Source: Sinorhizobium chiapasense (GTDB lineage Bacteria > Pseudomonadota > Alphaproteobacteria > Rhizobiales > Rhizobiaceae). From it: 64,000 bases of DNA. Location: positions 1 to 64,000 of the forward strand of contig NZ_CP133149.1 in assembly GCF_036488675.1 (NCBI RefSeq), written 5' to 3'. A model generated the notes under the pieces. The model was not told the DNA's origin, did not search any database, and worked only from the letters and a program-made list of their open reading frames with translations. Shown here piece by piece: positions 16,075 to 25,832 of this stretch. The number at the start of each line of letters is the position of its first letter. Within the stretch, counting starts at the first letter, position 1. Position numbers and translations under genes: made by a program.

Positions 16075-17499
16075 ATGAAAAATTCGGACGCCGTCTGGGA
16101 CCTCGTCGACAGGAAGCGTGAAGCGTTCTTCTCGCTGAGCGATCGGGTGTGGGACACGCCGGAAACCAACTACGAGGAGTACCGGTCGTCGGCCGAGCAC
16201 GCCGCGATGCTGGAGGCGGAAGGCTTCCGGGTCGCACGCGGCATTGCCGGCATGCCGACGGCGCTGATGGGCGAGGCGGGCGAGGGCGGCCCGGTCATCG
16301 CCATTCTCGGTGAGTTCGATGCGCTTCCCGGTCTCAGCCAGCAGGCGGGTCTGGCCAGTGAGCGGCCGCTGGTTCCGGGCGGCAATGGCCACGGCTGCGG
16401 GCACAACCTGCTCGGTGCCGGTTCGATGATGGCGGCGACCGCCGTCAAAGATTATCTCGAAGCCAGCGGCATCAAGGGGCGGATCCGTTATTACGGCTGC
16501 CCGGCGGAGGAGGGCGGCTCCTCCAAGGGCTTCATGGTACGCGCCGGGGTCTTCGACGACGTGGACATCGCCATTTCCTGGCATCCAGCGCCCTTTGCCG
16601 GCGTCAATAACCCGATCTCACTCGCCTGCAACGAGATCAACTTCCACTTCAGCGGCCGCGCCTCGCATGCCTCCGCTTCGCCGCACCTCGGCCGCAGCGC
16701 GCTCGATGCCGTGGAGCTGATGAATGTCGGCGTGAACTACCTGCGCGAGCACATGCCCTCGACCGCCCGCATCCACTATGCCGTGACCGACACGGGCGGC
16801 CACGCGCCGAACGTCGTGCAGGCGCGCGCGACGGTGCGCTATCTGATCCGGGCGCGCAGCCTGCCGGAACTGCTTGACCTCCTGGGTCGCGTCAAGAACG
16901 TGGCCGAAGGCGCGGCGCTGATGACGGGAACGACCGTGCGCAGCGAAATCGCCAGCGGCGACGCCAATCTCGTCGGCAACACGCCGCTGGAAGCGCTGAT
17001 GCATTCGCATCTCGAGCGGCTGGGCCCGCCCGTCTTCGACGACGCCGACCGGGCGATCGCCGCGAAGTTCCAGGAGACCTTCAGCGCCGAGGACATCGCC
17101 GCCTCGTTCGAACGCTTCGGCCTCAAGCTGCGCAAAGGTCTGGCGCTTTGTGACATGATCTTCCCACCGGAAAGCGGCAATGGCACGCTCGTCGGCTCGA
17201 CCGATGTCGGCACGGTGAGCTGGGTGGTGCCGACCGTGCAGATGCGCGGCGCGACCTACGCGATCGGAACGCCCGGGCACTCCTGGCAGCTCGTGGCCCA
17301 GGGCAAGCTGCCCGCAGCCCACAAGGGCATGGAGCACGCGGCAAAGATCATGGCAAGCACGGCGCTGGACCTCATCACCAACCCCGACCTCATCGCCTCC
17401 GCCAAGGCCGACCATGCCGCGCGGCTCGATGGCACGCCCTTCGTCAACCCGATCCCCGACGAAGTCGATCCACCGCTGCCGGAGAAGCGCGATGGTTAG
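16075..17499 (+). CDS. M20-family amidohydrolase (AbgB-like)
   Basis: A 474-residue M20 metal-dependent amidohydrolase, the length of AbgB (p-aminobenzoyl-glutamate hydrolase subunit B). Metal-site motifs are present: GNGHGCGHNLLGAG, YGCPAEEGGSSKGFMVRAG with the catalytic glutamate pair, AISWHPAP, and a late GTPGHSWQ histidine. The dimerisation insert (FSGRASHASASPHLGRSALDAV) is typical. It would release an amino acid from an N-acyl or peptidic conjugate in the cytoplasm. It is the first gene of an operon that continues into an M28 hydrolase and an amino-acid importer, so the substrate is presumably what the importer takes up. Confidence 0.88.
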   Translation: MKNSDAVWDLVDRKREAFFSLSDRVWDTPETNYEEYRSSAEHAAMLEAEGFRVARGIAGMPTALMGEAGEGGPVIAILGEFDALPGLSQQAGLASERPLVPGGNGHGCGHNLLGAGSMMAATAVKDYLEASGIKGRIRYYGCPAEEGGSSKGFMVRAGVFDDVDIAISWHPAPFAGVNNPISLACNEINFHFSGRASHASASPHLGRSALDAVELMNVGVNYLREHMPSTARIHYAVTDTGGHAPNVVQARATVRYLIRARSLPELLDLLGRVKNVAEGAALMTGTTVRSEIASGDANLVGNTPLEALMHSHLERLGPPVFDDADRAIAAKFQETFSAEDIAASFERFGLKLRKGLALCDMIFPPESGNGTLVGSTDVGTVSWVVPTVQMRGATYAIGTPGHSWQLVAQGKLPAAHKGMEHAAKIMASTALDLITNPDLIASAKADHAARLDGTPFVNPIPDEVDPPLPEKRDG

Positions 17500-19183
17500 C
17501 TTCACGCTCGAACCGGATCGCGATCGTCTGGCCGCCCATATCGCGGAGTTCGGCCGACGCATCAAGCTTTCGGGAACGCCGCAGGAACTGGAGAGCTTCC
17601 GTTATCTCGAGCGTGAGATGACGTCCTACGGCTACCGCACTGAGCTTCTCACCCACGACGCTTATATCAGCCTTCCGGGGCATGCACGCGTCGAGGCAAA
17701 CGGCGACGCCCTTCGTTGCATCACGCATTCCATGTCGGCCCCGACGTCGGGCGGCGGCATCAGCGCGCCCCTTGTCTATGTCGGCGAGGGCGACGAGGCG
17801 GCGTTCGCAAAAGCCGACGTCAAGGGCAAGATCGTGCTTGTCGACGGGATCGCCACCGAGGAAGTGACTGCGCTCGCAAGCGCGCACGGTGCCGCTGGCC
17901 AGCTTCACGTCAGTCCGAACGAACATCTCTACGACATGTGCGTCTCGCCGGTATGGGGCAGTCCCTCGCAGTACACGCGCGCGATGCTGCCGACCACTGT
18001 CGTGTGCACGATCGCGCGGGACGACGGAGCAAACCTGCGCGCACAATGCCTGGTGGGAGAGGACGTGCGCGTCTCGCTCTCAGCAGAGGTGGACACCGGC
18101 TGGCGAAAAACGCCGATCCTCGCCGCCGAACTGCCCACGGAAGAGGAGGCGGGCGACGACGCGCCGTTCGTATTGTTTTCCGGCCATCACGATACCTGGC
18201 ATTACGGCGTGATGGACAATGGTGGCGCCAACGCCACCATGCTCGAGGCGGCACGGCTACTCGCAGAGCGACGCAGCATGTGGAAGCGGGGTCTGAGGCT
18301 CTGCTTCTGGTCGGGCCACTCGCATGGGCGTTACTCCGGGTCGGCCTGGTATGCGGACGAATATTGGGACGAGCTCGATCAGCGCTGCGTCGCCCATGTG
18401 AATGTCGACTCCACGGGCGGCGAGGGGGCGAGCCTGCTCACCAATTCGGCGGTCATCGACGAATTGAAATCCGTTGCCGCGGAAGCGGTCGAGGCCGTAA
18501 GCGGCCAGCGCCATGCCGGCCGCCGTCACGGCCGTGCCGCGGACCAGTCGTTCTGGGGCATCGGCATACCGTCGATGTTCGGCAGTCTCAGCCATCAGCC
18601 GCCTGGTCCGGTCAAGATGCTGACGGCGCTCGGCTGGTGGTGGCATACGCCGCACGATACGGCGGAACACATCGACCTCGACAATCTGCAGCGAGACACG
18701 ACGATCGTGCTTCGCGTGCTGTGGCGCTTGCTGACGTCCTCCGTACTGCCGCTCGACTACGCCGCCGTTGCCGCCTCGATGCGCGAAGAACTGCGCGGCC
18801 TTCAAGAGCGGCTGGGCGAGCGGATGGATGTGACGAGCCTGCTTGCGCGTCTCGATGCGCTCGAAGCGGCGGCGCAGGCGGTAAACCGGATGGCGAGCCA
18901 TGCCGAGGGCGATGCGGCGCGGGGGATCAATCGCGCCCTGATGCGTGCCTCGCGCATGCTCGTGCCGCTCAACTACACGAGCGGCAACCGCTTCGCCCAC
19001 GACAGCGCTCTGCCGCATCCGGCCTGGCCGTCGCTCGACGGTCTGCGCGAGCTCGCGAAGCTGCCGCAAGGCTCGCCCGACCTGCCGTTCTACGCGGTCG
19101 CCGCAAGGCAGAGTCGAAACCTGGTCGCTTATGCATTGCGCGAAGCACACGCTGCGCTGGCAGCCGTCGCGGAGGCGGACTGA
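17492..19183 (+). CDS. M28-family metallopeptidase with variant metal site
   Basis: A 563-residue M28-like protein. The start at 17492 overlaps the previous stop by 8 nt (ATGGTTAG) after GGAGA. It has a PA-domain-like N-terminal half (VKGKIVLVDG) and then VLFSGHHDTWHYGVMDNGGANATMLE, which supplies the first zinc ligands (HxD and D). Where standard M28 enzymes have DGEELGLLGS with two glutamates, this protein has SGHSHGRYSGSAW. This looks like a subfamily feature rather than decay. A C-terminal helical domain follows. It has no signal peptide, so it is probably cytoplasmic and acts on the same imported compound as the M20 enzyme. Confidence 0.8.
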   Translation: MVSFTLEPDRDRLAAHIAEFGRRIKLSGTPQELESFRYLEREMTSYGYRTELLTHDAYISLPGHARVEANGDALRCITHSMSAPTSGGGISAPLVYVGEGDEAAFAKADVKGKIVLVDGIATEEVTALASAHGAAGQLHVSPNEHLYDMCVSPVWGSPSQYTRAMLPTTVVCTIARDDGANLRAQCLVGEDVRVSLSAEVDTGWRKTPILAAELPTEEEAGDDAPFVLFSGHHDTWHYGVMDNGGANATMLEAARLLAERRSMWKRGLRLCFWSGHSHGRYSGSAWYADEYWDELDQRCVAHVNVDSTGGEGASLLTNSAVIDELKSVAAEAVEAVSGQRHAGRRHGRAADQSFWGIGIPSMFGSLSHQPPGPVKMLTALGWWWHTPHDTAEHIDLDNLQRDTTIVLRVLWRLLTSSVLPLDYAAVAASMREELRGLQERLGERMDVTSLLARLDALEAAAQAVNRMASHAEGDAARGINRALMRASRMLVPLNYTSGNRFAHDSALPHPAWPSLDGLRELAKLPQGSPDLPFYAVAARQSRNLVAYALREAHAALAAVAEAD

Positions 19184-19247
19184 CGGAGCGCCCGATCAAC
19201 CACGACCGGCCAGTAAAAGACCGGCAAAAACCAAAGGGAACAGAAAA

Positions 19248-20093
19248 ATGAAACAAAGCAGATTTATTGCAGCCGTAGTGGTGGCTGGTCTTTCGTTCAG
19301 TGCGTCGGCCGTTCTGGCAAAGGACTGGACCCACGTCAGAGTCGGTATCGAAGGCGCCTTCCCGCCGTGGAACGCGCTTGACTCCAAGGGTGAGCTGACC
19401 GGTTTCGACGTCGACCTCATCAAAGATCTCTGCACGCGCGCCAAGGTGGAATGCGAGCTGATGACCGGCGAGTGGACGAGCCTTATTCCCAGCCTCAATG
19501 CGGGCAAGTTCGATCTGATCATGACGCTCGGGATTAATGAGAAACGCAAACAGGTCGTCGATTTCACCGTCCCCTATGCGAGCGGTGTCGCGACATTCCT
19601 GATCGCCAAGGACGGTCCCGTGCCCGAACTGCCGATGACCGGCGAAAGGCTCAACCTCAACGACAAGGAAAAGGCCGATCCGGTCATGAAGACGATCGCC
19701 GGAGCCCTGAACGGCAAGGCGATCGGCGTGGTGCAGGCCACCAGCCAGGAGCAACTGATCCGAGCTTACTTCGGAGATACAGTCACGGTGCGCACCTACA
19801 AGACCTCTGGCGAGCGCGACCTTGATTTGAAGGCCGGGCGAATCGATGCGGGTTTTGACAGCGGCGTCTACGGAACCTCGATCCTCGCCAAGCCGGGCAA
19901 CGAGGACCTCGCCATGACCGGGCCGCTCGTCAAGGGAGCGATGCTGGCGACCGAGGTCGCCATGGGCATGCGCAAGGGCGAGACGGAGCTCAAGAAAAAG
20001 TTCGATGCCGCGATCAAATCGGCCGCGGCCGACGGCGTCATCCGTTCGCTTTCCGAAAAGTGGAGCAAACTCGATCTGACCCCATCCTTCTAA
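19248..20093 (+). CDS. Polar amino-acid/opine ABC transporter, periplasmic binding protein
   Basis: A 281-residue family-3 solute-binding protein. A signal peptide (MKQSRFIAAVVVAGLSFSA, cleaved after AVLA) leads into VGIEGAFPPWNALDSKGELTGFDVDL and SLIPSLNAGKFDLIM, the pattern shared with NocT/OccT-type opine and HisJ/ArgT binding proteins. ATG 19248 has AAAGGGAA upstream; the open frame begins earlier inside the M28 gene. It is followed by a GC-rich hairpin and then two permeases, a common way to keep binding-protein mRNA more abundant. Opine-like specificity is a likeness, not a proof. Confidence 0.88.
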   Translation: MKQSRFIAAVVVAGLSFSASAVLAKDWTHVRVGIEGAFPPWNALDSKGELTGFDVDLIKDLCTRAKVECELMTGEWTSLIPSLNAGKFDLIMTLGINEKRKQVVDFTVPYASGVATFLIAKDGPVPELPMTGERLNLNDKEKADPVMKTIAGALNGKAIGVVQATSQEQLIRAYFGDTVTVRTYKTSGERDLDLKAGRIDAGFDSGVYGTSILAKPGNEDLAMTGPLVKGAMLATEVAMGMRKGETELKKKFDAAIKSAAADGVIRSLSEKWSKLDLTPSF

Positions 20094-20102
20094 CAGAGAC
20101 GA

Positions 20103-20130
20103 GGCGGGCGGGCGCTCCTGAATGCCCGCC
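20103..20130 (+). repeat. Intercistronic GC-rich hairpin after the binding-protein gene
   Basis: GGCGGGC (20103-20109) can pair with GCCCGCC (20124-20130), ten bases after the stop codon and without a T-tract. Such stems often protect the upstream message from 3' decay and favour binding-protein expression over the permeases. Confidence 0.45.
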
Positions 20131-20205
20131 GGCCACGCGCAGCGGATAGCCAGTCATGAACAGACAGGTAATTGCCGGGCCATTTGGAAGAGGAAGACCC
20201 TCCCC

Positions 20206-20925
20206 ATGAACAGTCCCGGTTTCTTCGACATCATCAGCTTCGGGCCTGATGGCTGGGGTCATGCGCTCGCGGCCGGCGCATGGATGACGATCCTCATTGC
20301 GCTTGCAGGCTTTGCGATCGGCAGCGTCATCGGCACCTTCGGCGCCTGGGCGAAGATTTCCGGCGGCCCGATCCCCCGCGTGATTGCCGACGCCTATACC
20401 ACCATCCTGCGCGGCATTCCGGACCTGCTCGTCATCTATCTCTTTTATTTCGGGGGTAGCGCGGTCGTCACCGCCGTCGGACAGTTCTTCGGGGCGGAAG
20501 GCTTTGTGAGCTTCCCAGGCTTCGTCGCTGGCGCGCTTGCCGTCGGCGTGACCTCGGGCGCGCAGCAGACCGAAGTTTTCCGTGGCGCGTTTCGCGCAGT
20601 TCATCCGGGCGAGCTCGAGGCGGCGACGGCCTGCGGCATGGGGCGGGTGCTCAAATTCCGTCGCATCACCGCGCCGTTGACGCTGCGTCATGCGCTACCG
20701 GGGCTTGGCAATGTCTGGCAGGTGGTGTTGAAGGAGTCCGCACTCGTCTCGGTCACGGGTGTGGTTGAGCTGTTGCGCCAGGCGCAGATCGGCGCCGGAT
20801 CGACCAGCCTGCCGTTCGATTTCTATTTCATCGCCGCGATGATTTATCTCGCGATCTCCACCGTCTCGGGCGCCCTCCTCAACGCCTCGGAACGGCGGTT
20901 TTCGCGCGGCGTCAGGAGGGGTTGA
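20206..20925 (+). CDS. Polar amino-acid/opine ABC transporter permease (HisQ type)
   Basis: A 239-residue inner-membrane permease with about five hydrophobic segments and the EAA-loop signature [24 protein letters not shown]. IVxGxP-like text ([20 protein letters not shown]) is typical of the HAAT family. ATG 20206 follows GGAAGAGGAAG; the longer frame from 20122 lacks one. The next gene starts at its stop (TGATG). Family knowledge puts it in a heterodimer with the second permease. Confidence 0.9.
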   Translation: MNSPGFFDIISFGPDGWGHALAAGAWMTILIALAGFAIGSVIGTFGAWAKISGGPIPRVIADAYTTILRGIPDLLVIYLFYFGGSAVVTAVGQFFGAEGFVSFPGFVAGALAVGVTSGAQQTEVFRGAFRAVHPGELEAATACGMGRVLKFRRITAPLTLRHALPGLGNVWQVVLKESALVSVTGVVELLRQAQIGAGSTSLPFDFYFIAAMIYLAISTVSGALLNASERRFSRGVRRG

Positions 20926-21647
20926 TGGATTTCGCCTTTGCCTCCGAAACCCTCGTGAGCCTGCTGTCGGCGCTGCCGCTGACCCTGGAGCTTGCCGTGA
21001 TGGCAATCGCGCTTGGCTCGGTTCTCGCTCTCGCTCTCGCGCTGGCACGTCTGTCGGGCATCCTCGTGCTGGACTGGTTCGCCCGTGCCTATGTCTTCGT
21101 CTTTCGCGGAACGCCGCTGCTCGTTCAGATCTTCCTGATCTATTACGGCCTCAGCCAGTTTCCCGCCGTGCGGCACAGCATCCTTTGGCCGGTGCTGCGC
21201 GAACCCTATTGGTGCGCGGTGCTGGCGCTGATGCTGAACACCGCGGCCTATGCGAGCGAGATCATTCGCGGCGGTCTGCTGTCGGTGCCGCACGGTCAGG
21301 TCGAGGCGGCGCGCGCCTGCGGCATGCCTCGCTTCATGATCTTCCGCCGCATCGTCATGCCGCTCGCCATCCGCCAGGCGCTGCCGGGCTACGGCAACGA
21401 GATGATCTCGATGGTCAAGGCGACGTCACTCGCCTCGATCATCACGCTGATGGAGATCACCGGCGTCGCCGCCCGGATCATTTCGGAAACCTACAGGGTG
21501 ATCGAGGTCTTTGTCGTCGCCGGCGCGATCTATCTCGCCATCAATTTCCTGCTCACCCGGCTCATCGCCTTCGTCGAATACCAGTTGAGCCCGCATCAGC
21601 GCCAGCCACTGCCCGTAACCGGCAGGCTGAAGGGAGAAACCCATTGA
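20925..21647 (+). CDS. Polar amino-acid/opine ABC transporter permease (HisM type)
   Basis: A 240-residue second permease with [20 protein letters not shown] and the EAA loop [36 protein letters not shown]. The ATG at 20925 overlaps the stop of the first permease (TGATG) and follows AGGAGGGG; an in-frame TTG at 20922 is less likely. With the first permease it forms the channel. Confidence 0.9.
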   Translation: MDFAFASETLVSLLSALPLTLELAVMAIALGSVLALALALARLSGILVLDWFARAYVFVFRGTPLLVQIFLIYYGLSQFPAVRHSILWPVLREPYWCAVLALMLNTAAYASEIIRGGLLSVPHGQVEAARACGMPRFMIFRRIVMPLAIRQALPGYGNEMISMVKATSLASIITLMEITGVAARIISETYRVIEVFVVAGAIYLAINFLLTRLIAFVEYQLSPHQRQPLPVTGRLKGETH

Positions 21648-21649
21648 AC

Positions 21650-22426
21650 ATGTCCGCACAAGCCGCTCCGCCCATCGCCATCAGCGTCCGCGACCTCTAC
21701 AAGAGCTTCGGCCCGGTCGAGGTGCTGAAAGGCATATCGATCGACGCCCTTGAAGGCGAGGTCATCTCCATTCTCGGCTCGTCCGGCTCCGGGAAATCGA
21801 CACTGCTGCGCTGCATCAACATGCTCGAAGTCCCGGACTCCGGCACGATTGCGGTAGCCGGCGAGGCCATCCGCCTCAAGACTCTCAGTGGTGGAAAGAG
21901 CCGACCGGCCGACCAGAAGCAGGTCGACCGCATCCGCTCCGAACTCGGCATGGTGTTCCAGAGCTTCAATCTCTGGTCCCACAAGACGGTGCTGGAGAAC
22001 GTCATCGAGGCGCCCGTTCACGTGTTGAAGCGGCCGCGAAAAGAGGCAACCGAGGAGGCCGAGGCGCTGCTTGCCAAGGTCGGCATCGCCGACAAGCGCA
22101 ATCACTATCCGGCCCATCTCTCCGGCGGCCAGCAGCAGCGCGCCGCGATTGCCCGCGCGCTCGCGATGCGGCCGAAGGCGATGCTCTTCGACGAGCCCAC
22201 CTCGGCGCTCGACCCGGAGCTCGTCGGCGAGGTGCTGCGCGTCATGCGCGGGCTCGCCGAGGAAGGCAGGACAATGCTGGTCGTCACCCACGAGATGGGC
22301 TTTGCCCGCGACGTATCGAGCCGCGTCGTCTTCCTGCACAAGGGCGCGATCGAGGAGGAGGGCGCGCCGCACGAAGTCTTCACCAATTCGAAATCCGAAC
22401 GTTTCCGGCAGTTCATCAGCAACTGA
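21650..22426 (+). CDS. Polar amino-acid/opine ABC transporter ATP-binding protein (HisP type)
   Basis: A 258-residue ATPase with Walker [10 protein letters not shown] (43-51), signature [15 protein letters not shown], Walker [12 protein letters not shown] and switch [10 protein letters not shown]. It belongs to the HisP/GlnQ/OccP group. An alternative in-frame TTG lies two codons upstream; the ATG at 21650 is preferred. It completes the importer core and is followed by a second binding protein that probably uses the same channel. Confidence 0.92.
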   Translation: MSAQAAPPIAISVRDLYKSFGPVEVLKGISIDALEGEVISILGSSGSGKSTLLRCINMLEVPDSGTIAVAGEAIRLKTLSGGKSRPADQKQVDRIRSELGMVFQSFNLWSHKTVLENVIEAPVHVLKRPRKEATEEAEALLAKVGIADKRNHYPAHLSGGQQQRAAIARALAMRPKAMLFDEPTSALDPELVGEVLRVMRGLAEEGRTMLVVTHEMGFARDVSSRVVFLHKGAIEEEGAPHEVFTNSKSERFRQFISN

Positions 22427-22491
22427 AGCGTCCACCAACGGGGACGTACCGCGAAAGCTCACCCAACCACCAAGCAAAGGGGAACAGCAGA

Positions 22492-23346
22492 ATGAAGAAA
22501 TCAACCGCGATCATCGCGGCGGCGGTCGCCGCCGTCGGTCTTCTGGCCGCGACCGCGCAGGCGGAAGAGAAGAAGTGGACGAAGATCACCATTGCCACCG
22601 AAGGCGCCTTTCCGCCCTACAACCTGACGAGGCCGGACGGAACGTTGGACGGCTACGAGATCGAGCTCAGCAAATATCTCTGCGAGCACATGAAGGTCGA
22701 GTGCACCCTCATCCCGCAGGCCTTCGACGGCATGATCCCGGCGCTGAACGCCGGCAAGTTCGACGCCATCATGGCCGGCATGTCGGCGACGGAGAAGCGC
22801 AAGGAAGTGATCGACTTCTCGATGTCCTACGGCAGCACCGGCCAGGCCTTCGCGACGCTCAAGGGCAGCGACCTCGAAACGTTGCCGATGAAGGGCGAGC
22901 TCTTTTCGCTGGCCTCCAACGAGGCGGGCGCACGCAAGGCGGCAGAGGAACTGAAGCCGCTGATCGAAGGCAAGACGATCGGCGTGCAGAGCGCTTCGAT
23001 CGCGGCGCGCTTCATCGACGAATACCTGAAGGACGTCGTCGACGTACGCGAATACAAGACGACCGAACAGCACGACCTCGATCTCGTCGCTGGCCGCGTC
23101 GATTTCGTCATGGCCTCGATGGGATATCTCAAGACCGCCGTCGAAAAGCCGGCGAATGCCGACATGACGATCGTCGGTCCGCGCTTCCAGGGCGGCTTCC
23201 TCGGCGCCGGCAGCTCCGTCGGGCTACGCAAGAGCGACACCGAGCTCAAGGCCATGTTCGACGGTGCGATCGCCGCCGCCAAGACGGATGGCACCATCAA
23301 GCGCCTCTCGGAAAAGTGGTTCGGCTTCGACCTGACCCCGCGATAA
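22492..23346 (+). CDS. Second periplasmic binding protein of the amino-acid/opine importer
   Basis: A 284-residue family-3 binding protein with a signal peptide (MKKSTAIIAAAVAAVGLLAA, cleaved after AQA), IATEGAFPPYNLTRPDG and MIPALNAGKFDAIMAGM. It resembles the first binding protein of this operon and NocT/OccT-type proteins. Two binding proteins on one permease set suggest uptake of two related ligands, for example a conjugate and its amino acid. It is the last gene of the operon and is followed by a strong hairpin. Confidence 0.9.
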   Translation: MKKSTAIIAAAVAAVGLLAATAQAEEKKWTKITIATEGAFPPYNLTRPDGTLDGYEIELSKYLCEHMKVECTLIPQAFDGMIPALNAGKFDAIMAGMSATEKRKEVIDFSMSYGSTGQAFATLKGSDLETLPMKGELFSLASNEAGARKAAEELKPLIEGKTIGVQSASIAARFIDEYLKDVVDVREYKTTEQHDLDLVAGRVDFVMASMGYLKTAVEKPANADMTIVGPRFQGGFLGAGSSVGLRKSDTELKAMFDGAIAAAKTDGTIKRLSEKWFGFDLTPR

Positions 23347-23376
23347 GGCGCCAACGCCATTCCTGAAACTTGAGAA

Positions 23377-23406
23377 ACGCCGCGTATTCCTTCGAATGCG
23401 CGGCGT
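23377..23406 (+). terminator. Hairpin/terminator at the end of the importer operon
   Basis: Stem ACGCCGCG (23377-23384) with CGCGGCGT (23399-23406) is extended by a T-G pair and ATTC/GAAT, with loop CTTC, 30 bp after the last binding-protein gene. There is no clean T-run, so it may be a weak or Rho-assisted end. The rest of 23347-23673 holds no gene I can support. Confidence 0.55.
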
Positions 23407-23673
23407 CTTCGCGCCGCGCCTCATGTCTGCGGTTCAAATCCCCCCTCATATGAGAAATTCAGTCAAGATTTATCACGATGGCATTGCCTTGTTCCTGGTA
23501 AGGATCCGGTTTGAGCCCGATATCTATCTGGGGGCAAGCTTTCCCTGCGACACCGTGCCCGGACAAATTGGTGCGCCGCGCATTCTTGATTACGAACGGG
23601 GGCCGCATGGCGCCCTTCTCGGCTTTCCCGCGCAACGTTCGCGGGGTAGTTTCATCTAAGCATGGAGGTCGAG

Positions 23674-24699
23674 ATGGGAGCGACGAAACTTGCAGGAGTA
23701 ATGAAGCTAGCGCTTATGCTTGGGGCGCTGCAGCTCGGCTCGATCGGCCTCGTTCTCGCCGATACGACGATCCTGAACGTGTCCTTTGACTCTACGCGGA
23801 ATCTCTACAAGGCATTCAATGCCGCCTTCGCTGAGAAATGGCACGTGGAGACCGGCGAGACAGTGACGATCGATATGTCACACGGCGGTTCCGGCATGCA
23901 AGCGCGATTGGTGATCGATGGCCTTGAAGCGGATGTGGTGACGTCGGCGCTCGAGGCCGATATCGATGCGATCGCCGTGGCGACCGGCAAAATACCGGTC
24001 GATTGGAGAAGCCGACTGGAAAACAACAGTGCCCCTTACACGTCGACGATCGTCTTTCTGGTCCGCAAGGGCAATCCGAAAGGAATCGAGGATTGGGGTG
24101 ACCTGTTGAAGGACGGCATTCAGGTCATCACGCCGAACCCGAAGACCTCGGGCGGCGCCCGCTGGAACTTCCTAGCGGCGTGGGCCTGGGCACGGGATGC
24201 TAACAACGGCGACGACGCCAAGGCGCGGGAATATGTGGGGCGACTTTTCAAGCATGTCCTCGTTCTCGACACCGGCGCGTGGGGAGCGCTGACCACCTTC
24301 GTCCAGCGCGGTTTTGGCGACGTGCTGCTCGCTTGGGAGAATGAAGCCTACCTCGCGCTCGAGGAACTTGGCCCAGGCAATTTCGACATCGTCACGCCGT
24401 CGATGTCGATCAAGGCCGAACCGCCTGTGGCGCTCATCGACGCCAATGTCGACAGCAAGGGCACGCGCAAGGTGGCGGAGGCCTATCTCGAATATCTCTA
24501 CAGCGATGTTGGGCAGAAGATCGTCGCCAAGCATCACTACCGGCCCTACAAGCCAGAACTTGCCGATTCTGATGATGTTGCCCGTTTCGCCGATCTCAAG
24601 CTGGTGACGATTGACGAATTCGGCGGTTGGAAGGAAGCTCAAGCGAAATTCTTCGCTGATGGTGGGATCTTCGACCAGATCTACAAACCGGACCGATAG
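23674..24699 (+). CDS. Periplasmic sulfate-binding protein
   Basis: A 341-residue Sbp/CysP-type protein with a signal peptide (MGATKLAGVMKLALMLGALQ, cleaved near VLA-DTT). Family motifs are LNVSFDSTRNLYKAFN, SHGGSGMQARLVIDGLEADVVT, TPNPKTSGGARWNFLAAWA and LAWENEAYLAL. It would bind sulfate or thiosulfate in the periplasm. ATG 23674 is chosen because GGAGG lies 5 nt upstream; the in-frame ATG at 23662 lacks a ribosome site. It is followed at 89 bp by a CysA-type ATPase, but the usual CysT and CysW permease genes are absent. Confidence 0.9.
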   Translation: MGATKLAGVMKLALMLGALQLGSIGLVLADTTILNVSFDSTRNLYKAFNAAFAEKWHVETGETVTIDMSHGGSGMQARLVIDGLEADVVTSALEADIDAIAVATGKIPVDWRSRLENNSAPYTSTIVFLVRKGNPKGIEDWGDLLKDGIQVITPNPKTSGGARWNFLAAWAWARDANNGDDAKAREYVGRLFKHVLVLDTGAWGALTTFVQRGFGDVLLAWENEAYLALEELGPGNFDIVTPSMSIKAEPPVALIDANVDSKGTRKVAEAYLEYLYSDVGQKIVAKHHYRPYKPELADSDDVARFADLKLVTIDEFGGWKEAQAKFFADGGIFDQIYKPDR

Positions 24700-24788
24700 G
24701 ATTTCATGCCGGTCGACAGCCGAGCGATGAGCTTCACTACATCGACGCGATTGCTGCCAGCGGCAGGCATTGAAAGGACGAGACATAC

Positions 24789-25832
24789 ATGGAGGTCCGC
24801 GTCCAAAACCTGCACAAGGAATTCGGCCGCTTTCCGGCGCTCGTCGATGTCACCCTCGATATTCACTCCGGCGAGCTGATCGCGCTGCTTGGTCCCTCCG
24901 GCTCGGGCAAGACGACGCTACTCAGGCTGATCGCCGGGCTCGAGAGCCCGACCGAAGGCATGATCTTCTTCGATGACGCGGATGCATCGAAGAAGACGGT
25001 CCAGGAGAGAAACATCGGCTTCGTCTTCCAGCACTACGCTCTCTTCCGGCACATGACGGTGCTTGACAACGTCGCATTCGGATTGAAGGTGCGGCCCAGT
25101 AGGAAGCGTCCGCCGGGCGAAGAGATCCGCCGCCGGGCGCTCGATCTCATCGACTTGGTGCAGCTCTCGGGGCTTGAAAAGCGCTATCCGGCCCAGCTTT
25201 CCGGCGGCCAGCGCCAGCGGGTGGCGCTCGCCCGTGCCATGGCAGTCAAACCAAGCGTGCTGCTGCTCGACGAACCCTTCGGTGCGCTCGACGCGCAGGT
25301 TCGCAAGGAGCTCCGTCGGTGGCTGCGCGAAATTCACGACCGCACCGGTTACACGACGGTCTTCGTCACCCACGATCAGGAAGAAGCGCTCGAGCTCGCC
25401 GACCGCGTCGTCGTGATGAGCAACGGCGCGATCGAACAGGTGGGCACGCCGGATGAAATCTACGACCATCCCGTTTCGCCCTTCGTCTACGGTTTCATTG
25501 GCCAATCGAACTGCCTGAAGGTCACATTGGCAACCGGCGAGATCTGGTTCGAGGACCGGCCGATCGGCCTGCGCGCAGCAAACGAACCGGATGGACCGGC
25601 AACCCTCTATTTCCGCCCGCACGACGTCGAGCTCATCGAGGGTTCCGGTGGCTGTCTCGCCGGCGGAGTGACGGCGAGCCGGCGCGTGGCGGGCACGCGC
25701 CACCTCGAATTGGATATCGGCAAGGCACACCGTTCGATCGAGATTGAGTTGCCGCCCGAGCAGGCTTCCTCGGCCGACCGCGCGCGTATCGCGTTCCGAC
25801 CCACCAGGTGGAAGCTGTTTCGCGGGGAGTAG
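24789..25832 (+). CDS. cysA: Sulfate/thiosulfate ABC transporter ATPase (CysA type)
   Basis: A 347-residue ATPase with Walker A GPSGSGKT (35-42), signature [15 protein letters not shown], Walker [12 protein letters not shown], switch [14 protein letters not shown] and a C-terminal TOBE-like domain ([16 protein letters not shown]). This is the normal CysA plan. Permeases CysT/CysW, which usually sit between the binding protein and CysA, are missing, so it must work with permeases encoded elsewhere, or the cluster is a deletion remnant. Confidence 0.88.
   Translation: MEVRVQNLHKEFGRFPALVDVTLDIHSGELIALLGPSGSGKTTLLRLIAGLESPTEGMIFFDDADASKKTVQERNIGFVFQHYALFRHMTVLDNVAFGLKVRPSRKRPPGEEIRRRALDLIDLVQLSGLEKRYPAQLSGGQRQRVALARAMAVKPSVLLLDEPFGALDAQVRKELRRWLREIHDRTGYTTVFVTHDQEEALELADRVVVMSNGAIEQVGTPDEIYDHPVSPFVYGFIGQSNCLKVTLATGEIWFEDRPIGLRAANEPDGPATLYFRPHDVELIEGSGGCLAGGVTASRRVAGTRHLELDIGKAHRSIEIELPPEQASSADRARIAFRPTRWKLFRGE

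Noticed and set aside
17716..19251. 511-residue open frame overlapping the M28 gene
   Set aside because: Arg/Ala-rich shadow frame typical of high-GC coding DNA; the other frame has clear M28 motifs.
21596..22504. 302-residue minus-strand frame opposite the ATPase gene
   Set aside because: Shadow of the HisP-type ATPase on the plus strand.
22071..23366. 431-residue plus-strand frame across the second binding-protein gene
   Set aside because: Shadow frame, extremely Arg-rich; the binding protein with signal peptide is in another frame.
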